This document shows positions 57,809 to 64,000 of a DNA stretch of 64,000 nucleotides, one piece after another. The DNA is from Effrenium voratum (taxonomy: Eukaryota > Sar > Dinophyceae > Suessiales > Symbiodiniaceae). The position numbers and the translations under genes are program-made. The first letter of the stretch is position 1. Each line of letters begins with the position of its first letter. Under the pieces are notes generated by a model. The model had not been told where the DNA came from, ran no database searches, and saw nothing but the letters and a program-made list of their open reading frames with translations. The stretch spans positions 1 to 64,000 of the forward strand of contig CAUJNA010003829.1 of NCBI GenBank assembly GCA_963377175.1, in the 5' to 3' direction.

Positions 57809-58906
57809 TCACCGATGTCGTCCGCCGCCGTGCCGTCCCCTCCCCTTGTTGACGTTCCAGTCCCCAGGAGGAGGAGGCACGGTCTCGGCCAACTCATCAT
57901 CCGCACCCCAGGTAGGGGTATGCGGCGAGTTCGGATTCTCGAACTCGCGGGGATCACCCTGCATGTGCGGCTGCCAACCCTGCGGCATTGCGCCAGGCCA
58001 CATTTGCGGCATCATGCCAGCCATTGGCTGTTGCATGTACCCTCCCATTGGGAAAGCGGGGTACATCGGACTCGGGAAAGGGTAAGGAGCTGCCTGAGCA
58101 CCCTTGTATCCCGACCCGCGAGCATCAGGCTGATACCCGCCAGTGGGAGTTCTCGATCTGGCGGATCCGCCACGACCGAACTGCCCTTGTTGGTAGCCGT
58201 ATTGGCCACCCTTGCCTTTGTACTGATCACCTTTGTGACCCTTTCCTGGGAACTGGTCACCCTTGTGACCTCCGCCCTTGGGCCAGGATTGCGCAGGGGC
58301 TTTGCCCTTTTGCTGATCACCCTTTGACCTGGATTCAGGTCGCGGGGTAGCAGACCGCTGGTCTCCCCTAGGAGTGGCTGCCCGCCTGTGGTGCTTCCCA
58401 ACCGGCGGGTCAGCAAAAACAATGGCGCATTGGCCGTCGCGCCGCGAAGCGGGGACCATGTCAACCTTGTTGTCTTCGACATAAATGTATGCCTCAGCAT
58501 ACTCAATTGGGGCCGTGATGGATCCACCACCGGCCCGCAAAGAGTCGATACTCCAATCAAGAACAGTGGAAGCATCGAAACTCGGATCTTCAGTATTGAA
58601 GTCCGTGAGGCGTCGCTCAGCCTGTACCAATGACATTATGATGTCCGCGCGTGAGGCGCCTAGGCCATACAGCGGAACCAAATACCCGTCCTCAATCCCG
58701 ATGCGGTAGGCATCAAAGATATGCACAGAGAGGTAAAGGGCAAATGCTGAATTTAGACTGCCCTTTCTCGTCATATGACGACCCCATTGCGCCGCCTGTT
58801 GCGGGTGCTCGATCAAATATGCCAGACAGACATATTGTCGGGAATCGAGACGCCAGTGTTGCTCTCCTCGATGAGCAGCTGTTTCGCTACCCACCGCTCG
58901 AGAGCC
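57809..58906 (-). CDS. Polyprotein frame C: Gly/Gln/Pro-rich C-terminal part
   Basis: Opens after a stop at 58907-58909 and ends at TGA 57809-57811. It overlaps the end of frame B by ~95 nt in the -1 phase. The first ~150 residues look folded (SRQYVCLAYLIEHPQQAAQW, ADIIMSLVQAERRLTDF). The rest is low complexity: KGDQ/HKGDQYKGKGGQYG repeats, then Met/Pro/Gly-rich MYPAFPMGGYMQQPMAGMMP and a final GRGRHGGGRHR. The basic Gly-rich end suggests RNA binding (inference). It is intronless, unlike the exon series to the left. It has no good start codon of its own near the overlap, so it is probably read from frame B or was once fused to it. Confidence 0.55.
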   Translation of the reverse strand, partial: GSRAVGSETAAHRGEQHWRLDSRQYVCLAYLIEHPQQAAQWGRHMTRKGSLNSAFALYLSVHIFDAYRIGIEDGYLVPLYGLGASRADIIMSLVQAERRLTDFNTEDPSFDASTVLDWSIDSLRAGGGSITAPIEYAEAYIYVEDNKVDMVPASRRDGQCAIVFADPPVGKHHRRAATPRGDQRSATPRPESRSKGDQQKGKAPAQSWPKGGGHKGDQFPGKGHKGDQYKGKGGQYGYQQGQFGRGGSARSRTPTGGYQPDARGSGYKGAQAAPYPFPSPMYPAFPMGGYMQQPMAGMMPQMWPGAMPQGWQPHMQGDPREFENPNSPHTPTWGADDELAETVPPPPGDWNVNKGRGRHGGGRHR

Positions 58907-61900
58907 TCATCACTCGCCCGCACACAAGCGTGAGTGTCCTTTGAGGTGACCTTTGCAACCTCCTGAAACGCAACTTGCACAATGTCCGCGTTGGGAACGT
59001 GCACAAGATGCGGCGCACAGCGCAAACCGGTGATCATACAGCTGACCACCTCGCGGATCGGGTTTACCGATGCCATGAGAGGGGCCCACGCGTCGGTCTC
59101 CCCCTCATACCAGCTGCTGGCGCGGACTGCCTTGAGTCCCTCTAGCCAGATGGGCTGTCCCTTCTTGACCAGAGAGCGGACGGTGCCTGGCACCCACTCA
59201 CGATAGAAAATCGGCAGATGGCAACCATTGCATAGAATGGTGCCATACATGTTCAAGTGCGCGCACCGAGGGCACCAGTAGTCATGCATGGGAGCGTTGT
59301 CCCATGAAAATGACACCCCTCTCCGCGGTCCCTGAACGTTCATCTCACGGACCGCCCAGGGACGGATGTATATTACATCCCCTTCCTGGTGCAGATAGCA
59401 TGCGCGCCAAAAGGGCGCATGTATCTCCTCCCGCACGGCGATCAAACCGCGTCGGGTTTTGTAGATGCCGGCAGCTTCCTCGATGGCCATCCACTTTAGG
59501 TCAACGGCCACAACGACATGGCGCTTGTCCATGTATTTGACGCGATCGTCAACATAAAATTCGCCCTCATTATTGGGGCTGGGCAACTTGAGGAGAGGCA
59601 CCTTTGCGCCCTCCATCCCAATCATGATCTCCCCCCTGCAGACCTGCTCAGGTCGCATGGGAAAAACCGTGATGGCGAATTTGCCTGGCCTCCGGATGCA
59701 CCTCGTTTTGAGGGCGGACCGATACTCGGCCATCGTCAGCAGCACGTATCCCGTATAAGGGACTTCCGCTGCTACCATCGGCCTGAGCAAAGGCCCCATT
59801 GGCGTTCGGTCACGCAGTGCCCAACGCTTGAAAACTTTGAACGGCACGTCCCTCCCGATTAGGGTGGACCGCGCAAAGAGCACCTCATTCGGGCGCTCAG
59901 ACGTGCCATCTGTCCTCCAGACCTTCCGTATTAGGAGCTCGACTGGAGGGTACGATGGGTTCTCCTTTGCGAGAGCACCCGCCCAGGTCGCTACCTCGAC
60001 ACTCGTGCACTTGTGGATCCCGTATAGGGCCTCAAGTAGCGTTGAGATCAGTGTCATTGACATCCAACCTCCCAGAATGTCTGGAACCGTCCCAAACAAG
60101 AAGGGGGGCTGCTCACCGGGCTTCACGTTTAACCGCGTTGGGTCAGTGTTGCCCGACAAAACTTCTAGCAGCATTTGCGATTCCCTGGAGCTTCGTCCAA
60201 TAAACGCCGACACATCCCTAATCTCGGGGAAAAAATGGAAGATGTCATTACCGGCAGGACAGGCGATTCTGCCTGCTATCCCGCTCTGCGCATCAATCAT
60301 AATCTCCTCACCCTCGTATGTGAGGTTGTATGTGCTCGTGATCGGGCACACACCGGGCTTTGCCGTCAGTGCCTCTTCTAACGATGCACCTGCTGGGAGG
60401 ACGCCCTGCACATGCGACTTGGTACCTATGGAACCAGTACTCGCTGACATAAGCCGATAATTTTCGGCGCGAAAGTATGGAAAAAGGTTCTTCATCCTCT
60501 CAATTTCCTCTTCAGTGGTGCGCCACGCCTTTGCCTCATAGTAAGGCGGCTCCTGCTTTGAGGGCACTAGGTCGCGGTCACCCATTGATGAGAATTTGTC
60601 CACATATGGGCCCATCCCATCATCATCTACATGACTCTCGTGATCTTCATCCGAGACGTACTCCTTGGGCGGCTCGCCCAGAGCGTCCAGATCGACCTTA
60701 CCAAGGTCGACCAGCGCCGGAGAATCCAGGACTCTCTGGATCCTCATGAGCTCATTCCTAAACTGCTCAAAGCCTCCGGCCTTGTCAATCACGGAGGTCG
60801 GCATTACGCCCTCCCATGATTCCGGAAACATGCACACGTTCGTAGGGGAAAACTCATCATCGGAAATATCCCGATCACGCTCCCGTACGTCGCTGATTAG
60901 CGTCACGTCCAACGAGCCGCCTAGGGCCTCGGGACGCGACGCTTTCGCCGGATGCGGCTTTGCGCTCTTTGACGCTACAGCAGCCTCATTGGCCGCTTTG
61001 TCCTTCTTCTCGTCACCCTTACTCCCCTCCTTGTCCACATCCATTTCGGATGGCTGTGCGCTCCCCCCTGCTCTGCCCATTGGCGGTTCAGAGGGTTGAA
61101 CAGGGGATTCCTTTGTACGGGCTTTGCCGTAATAATGCCCTGGGATCTGCACGCTCCCAGTGGAGCCACCGCCAGCCTCTCGCGGACGCTTGGCGGTGTG
61201 CGCCGACCCAGTATGGACAGCAGGCGCCGATCGCCTAGGAAGGCCCTTACTGGCCGACAGAGATGGAGGAGGTGGCTTCATTTTGGGAGCCGGCTCCGCC
61301 TTGGGCTCCGACTCCGGTTCAATTACGCAGGACTTGAGGTCGAAACTTTCAGACCTCAAAAGGCCCGCGCAATAGGAACGGAAAACGTCCTCAACTTCCC
61401 GAGCAAGGAACTCGGGATGGTCATCCTCCCTCGGAGGTGTTCTCCAGCCGTCGTATCCATTGAGCAGATTCCTGCCCACGATTTCATTGAATCGATACGT
61501 GCCCAAACCGGCATAGCGGTTGGCAGCCCGAAGAACATTACAAAATCTTTCGACCTTTTCGGTCGCCGCAATGGCCGCAGCCATCTGAGGGTGAATATAC
61601 CCAGTTTCAATCATGCATCCTGCGGCTTCGCGCAAGCATGATCTTGCACGCCACAGATTCGCGGCGGCCTTGTAAAAGTCGCAGTATTCAACGTTCCACG
61701 TTGCGTCCTGCGCGCTGAGCTCATCATCTCCGCTTTGGGAGTCGGGCAGAGTGAGCCCCAACCGGACCTCTCGACCGCGGAATACGTCGGCGGAGATCTG
61801 GTTCGAGTTCGGCTGATCCTCCAGCGGAGGACGGGGAACATATTGTTTCCCTGGGCCGACACTAGACTCATTTGCCGATTCCCTGTTTGGATGCCTCCCT

Positions 61901-61914
61901 CGGTCTGCATCTGA
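58813..61914 (-). CDS. Polyprotein frame B with RanBP2-type zinc finger
   Basis: Open from 61914 (stop at 61915-61917) to TGA 58813; about 1,030 codons without introns. The protein-like part begins at about 61845 (QYVPRPPLEDQPN). The first quarter is helical (NVEYCDFYKAAANLWRARSC), followed by a disordered Lys/Pro/Ser-rich stretch. A long folded region includes TVPDILGGWMSMTLISTLLE and RHVVVAVDLKWMAIEEAAGI, the latter faintly like the tail of KptA/Tpt1 RNA 2'-phosphotransferases. Plus 59221-59274 encodes WCPRCAHLNMYGTILCNGC, an exact RanBP2-type finger (C-x2-C-x3-N-x6-C-x2-C; residues 830-847 counted from 61761). The last ~140 residues are folded and run into frame C. No reverse transcriptase, protease or integrase motif was seen. 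The family is not recognised. Confidence 0.6.
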   Translation of the reverse strand, partial: SDADRGRHPNRESANESSVGPGKQYVPRPPLEDQPNSNQISADVFRGREVRLGLTLPDSQSGDDELSAQDATWNVEYCDFYKAAANLWRARSCLREAAGCMIETGYIHPQMAAAIAATEKVERFCNVLRAANRYAGLGTYRFNEIVGRNLLNGYDGWRTPPREDDHPEFLAREVEDVFRSYCAGLLRSESFDLKSCVIEPESEPKAEPAPKMKPPPPSLSASKGLPRRSAPAVHTGSAHTAKRPREAGGGSTGSVQIPGHYYGKARTKESPVQPSEPPMGRAGGSAQPSEMDVDKEGSKGDEKKDKAANEAAVASKSAKPHPAKASRPEALGGSLDVTLISDVRERDRDISDDEFSPTNVCMFPESWEGVMPTSVIDKAGGFEQFRNELMRIQRVLDSPALVDLGKVDLDALGEPPKEYVSDEDHESHVDDDGMGPYVDKFSSMGDRDLVPSKQEPPYYEAKAWRTTEEEIERMKNLFPYFRAENYRLMSASTGSIGTKSHVQGVLPAGASLEEALTAKPGVCPITSTYNLTYEGEEIMIDAQSGIAGRIACPAGNDIFHFFPEIRDVSAFIGRSSRESQMLLEVLSGNTDPTRLNVKPGEQPPFLFGTVPDILGGWMSMTLISTLLEALYGIHKCTSVEVATWAGALAKENPSYPPVELLIRKVWRTDGTSERPNEVLFARSTLIGRDVPFKVFKRWALRDRTPMGPLLRPMVAAEVPYTGYVLLTMAEYRSALKTRCIRRPGKFAITVFPMRPEQVCRGEIMIGMEGAKVPLLKLPSPNNEGEFYVDDRVKYMDKRHVVVAVDLKWMAIEEAAGIYKTRRGLIAVREEIHAPFWRACYLHQEGDVIYIRPWAVREMNVQGPRRGVSFSWDNAPMHDYWCPRCAHLNMYGTILCNGCHLPIFYREWVPGTVRSLVKKGQPIWLEGLKAVRASSWYEGETDAWAPLMASVNPIREVVSCMITGLRCAPHLVHVPNADIVQVAFQEVAKVTSKDTHACVRASDEALERWVAKQLLIEESNTGVSIPDNMSVWHI

Positions 61915-64000
61915 TTAAACCGTGCGACCAGGTCCGACCGAGGGCCAATCGACAATGGCCCAAGGTTCTCCTCAGCCCAATCAGCAAGCGCTTTGGCTCC
62001 CGCGTGATGAATTTCATCGGCATTCATCGTGTCAGACATAATGGCCTTTGACAGGAAATCCCAGTCGTACTCGCCGAAGCGACGATCAGTTGCTGAAGCA
62101 TTGTCCAGCAGCTGGAAAAACTCATCCTCTGACAGGCCTTGCCACAGAGGTAGAGCGAGGGCATCCTCAATGGAATTAGCCTGAATAGGGTAAAGAAGGC
62201 GCCTTGGCCAGGCCCCGTTCCTCCACGCCGCCAACGCTGGCGGGTAACCTGCTCTCCGGAACAGGTAATGCACTGCGATGCAGGCATCCGCGCTTTCAGC
62301 GGACGCATAATATTCCGAATCCGGGCCAGATTCATGGTCTCCGGGTTCAGACGGATCATCGTCGCCATCGGGTGGATTGGGTCCACCATCCCCACCAGTC
62401 CCGCTCCCATCCATAGGATCGTCGCGGCCCGGGAGCTCATCGGCAGGGGAGGTAGGGGAATCTCCCTCCGCCCCATCGCCGTCCCCATCATTGTCTCCAC
62501 CCGCAGCGCCTTGGCTGGGTGAAGCCCTTTTGGCCCCGCCTGCATCCGCAGGTTCGGGCTGTACATCCTGACCAACGGGTTTGGATGCTTCGGGATGGGA
62601 AGCCATCCCCATCGACGCATCGGTCGACAGGGACGGAGTGCTGTCTCCTGGTTGAGGATTATCCCCACCAGCGACATCTGGAACGCTGTCCCCACGCTTA
62701 GGTGGCGGCTCCGCCTGGTTAGGCTTCGCCGGCTCAGACAGACTAGCCGGGGGACTCTTAACTGCCCTTCGCGGTGGAACCTCGGGCCGAGGGTGCGTGA
62801 TTTCACTATTCGCGGGAGCGCACCCCCCCGAACCCCCATCGTTCGGTGCGTCTGCACCTGCCGCTTTAGGCACGGGTGCGCCCGTGACCACAGGTGCATT
62901 GACCTCGGGTCCTTTAGCACAAGGAGCGGCACCCTTTGGCGGAGGGCCAGCGGCCGAAGACAGGCACGGCAACGACCCTCCCACCTTAGGTGGCGCGCAG
63001 CTGGGACCCCTTGCGGCCCCACCTCTCCATCTGTTAGCGGCTTCGCGCTTGGACAGGGATGGAAAATCATCGGAGTACGCGTCCTTGGGAAGCTCGGGAG
63101 GATCAGGCTTAGCCTTCAACAACTGCTTCCCGGTAGCAGGCTTCAAATCTATTCTGTGGCCGCCTGTTTTAGACGGACCACCAGTCGTGGTCGGGCTATA
63201 CCCGCACGCCTGCGCTGGCTTTGCAGGTATTGTTCCCCTCTGATTGCCGCAAACAGCCGGCGAGAGACCGCGACTTGCGGCCGACTGGCCGAAATCGGCC
63301 ATTGCTTGGCCCAGCCTCTGCCTCCCCGTTGCGGGCGGCGTCGAGGACCGGACGCGCTGAGCCATTGTCTGTGGCCCATTTCCCGCGTTGGGGCGAGGTG
63401 CAGACTGCTGCTCAGAAGCTCTTGCACCGGCCGCGGCAGGCGCTTTGGCCGACGACGCATGGCTTGTGGCGCATGGGCCACTCGACATCGTTCTAGGAGC
63501 AGAGATTACCTCCGCCCATGGCGCATCCTCAGTTGAGGACCACCGGTCGACCGGTGTGAGGCCTGCCCTGACTCCGCACTGCTTCGCAGCGCTCAGATAT
63601 GACTCCGATGGTTTCATCAGATACTCATGTTCTACCAAGAAATCCAGAGCAAGGGCCAGGGCTTCCCGGACCTCGTCACTCATCGAGTACTCACGCCTCA
63701 ACACACATACCAGGTCGGTGAACGCCGAGACAAGACCCATAAACTGGTGTCCGCCTCTTTCGAGACCGACAATGCCGCCGTTTAGGCTCTTCTTTGAGCA
63801 GCCAAACCACATCGCATTGGATGGGTAGGCTGGGAAACCGGCGTCGCGGCACTTCATGAAAAACGTGGTTGCGACCTCCTGCATGGCTGTCCCATGCCAC
63901 ACGATACCCGGACCCGACAAGATTATCGTCGGTGCCTGGCTCCGGCCGCCCTTATTGGCGAATGCCTTCATGGCATCGATGTTTTCATCGATGATCCTAC
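61611..64000 (-). CDS. Polyprotein frame A, 5'-partial at window edge
   Basis: The frame is open to the right edge (reading IIDENIDAMKAFANKG through the ATG at 63969-63971), so the true start may lie outside the window. It ends at TGA 61611. The N-terminal ~150 residues look folded (GPGIVWHGTAMQEVATTFFM, VREALALALDFLVEHEYLMK). Residues ~150-570 are Pro/Gly/Ala/Asp-rich and disordered. A folded C-terminal part follows (ACIAVHYLFRRAGYPPALAA, ALPLWQGLSEDEFFQLLDN). Protein-like character stops at about 61845, where frame B takes over, so the last ~80 codons are probably not normally used. It is intronless. A mobile-element or retroposed origin is possible, but no diagnostic domain was found. Confidence 0.6.
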   Translation of the reverse strand, partial: RIIDENIDAMKAFANKGGRSQAPTIILSGPGIVWHGTAMQEVATTFFMKCRDAGFPAYPSNAMWFGCSKKSLNGGIVGLERGGHQFMGLVSAFTDLVCVLRREYSMSDEVREALALALDFLVEHEYLMKPSESYLSAAKQCGVRAGLTPVDRWSSTEDAPWAEVISAPRTMSSGPCATSHASSAKAPAAAGARASEQQSAPRPNAGNGPQTMAQRVRSSTPPATGRQRLGQAMADFGQSAASRGLSPAVCGNQRGTIPAKPAQACGYSPTTTGGPSKTGGHRIDLKPATGKQLLKAKPDPPELPKDAYSDDFPSLSKREAANRWRGGAARGPSCAPPKVGGSLPCLSSAAGPPPKGAAPCAKGPEVNAPVVTGAPVPKAAGADAPNDGGSGGCAPANSEITHPRPEVPPRRAVKSPPASLSEPAKPNQAEPPPKRGDSVPDVAGGDNPQPGDSTPSLSTDASMGMASHPEASKPVGQDVQPEPADAGGAKRASPSQGAAGGDNDGDGDGAEGDSPTSPADELPGRDDPMDGSGTGGDGGPNPPDGDDDPSEPGDHESGPDSEYYASAESADACIAVHYLFRRAGYPPALAAWRNGAWPRRLLYPIQANSIEDALALPLWQGLSEDEFFQLLDNASATDRRFGEYDWDFLSKAIMSDTMNADEIHHAGAKALADWAEENLGPLSIGPRSDLVARFNQMQTEGGIQTGNRQMSLVSAQGNNMFPVLRWRISRTRTRSPPTYSAVERSGWGSLCPTPKAEMMSSARRTQRGTLNTATFTRPPRICGVQDHACAKPQDA
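61845..61851 (-). promoter_or_regulatory. Candidate -1 ribosomal frameshift site GGGAAAC
   Basis: In frame A the codons read CAG GGA AAC, so G-GGA-AAC is a canonical X-XXY-YYZ heptamer in the correct phase. A -1 slip gives GGG AAA and then CAA TAT, which is exactly frame B. A 6-bp stem (TCCTCC GCT GGAGGA) begins ~14 nt downstream, somewhat further than typical stimulators. By a rough count, 24 of 16,384 heptamers qualify, so about 0.15 in-phase hits are expected by chance in the ~100 shared codons. Confidence 0.4.

Noticed and set aside
59828..60460. 210-aa and other plus-strand frames opposite polyprotein frame B
   Set aside because: Antisense shadows; the minus frame is longer and has the zinc finger and folded composition.
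62024..63070. 348-aa minus frame overlapping polyprotein frame A
   Set aside because: Out-of-phase shadow of frame A with Arg/Met/Pro-rich nonsense composition.

Overview
The window looks like nuclear DNA of a photosynthetic dinoflagellate, probably from the Suessiales/Symbiodiniaceae side of the group, although the species cannot be read from the sequence. Four things point there. (1) A nucleus-type, intron-split gene for plastid cytochrome c6 (petJ) can be reassembled on the minus strand at 10,486-12,271. Its introns use both GT and GC donors and an AG|G acceptor, as dinoflagellate introns do. (2) There are sequences resembling relics of the dinoflagellate spliced leader. (3) Satellites, foldback elements and short dispersed repeats are very dense. 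(4) Almost everything that looks like coding sequence from 6.5 kb to the right edge lies on one strand (minus), as expected of dinoflagellate unidirectional gene arrays. No rRNA, tRNA or CRISPR array was found.

Layout. 1-6.1 kb is a repeat province: microsatellites, two copies each of two longer repeats in swapped order, a frameshifted mobile-element pseudogene (1.86-3.48 kb, minus) and three tandem 186-bp foldback elements. 6.5-9.8 kb holds exons of a minus-strand kelch/Asp-box protein. 10.5-12.3 kb is petJ. 14.3-19 kb contains minus-strand exons of an unrecognised helical protein. 20.4-25.9 kb is a second repeat province: an array of near-perfect palindromes and about 44 copies of a 61-bp satellite bracketed by an identical 32-bp direct repeat. 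28.0-29.7 kb encodes an acidic, Lys/Gly- and Trp-rich low-complexity protein. 30.8-40.2 kb and 45.2-56.1 kb contain many short exon-like segments, again minus strand, separated by introns that carry a dispersed ~60-bp repeat family.

41.4-44.4 kb is a decayed transposon with two genes, a P-loop ATPase and a transposase resembling the KDZ superfamily (CxC-type cysteine cluster plus a D-D-E set). Two tandem large hairpins lie just outside its ATPase end. 57.8-64.0 kb (minus, running off the right edge) is intronless and encodes a large uncharacterised polyprotein in three overlapping frames. Each step is -1, and the first overlap contains a correctly phased GGGAAAC slippery heptamer. A RanBP2-type zinc finger lies in the second frame.

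The strongest annotation is petJ. The most interesting candidates for something undescribed are the three-frame polyprotein with its possible -1 frameshift, the transposase-ATPase element, the 186-bp foldback array, the palindrome array and the intron-dwelling dispersed repeat. Exon boundaries outside petJ are approximate, and gene boundaries within the exon series are not resolved.
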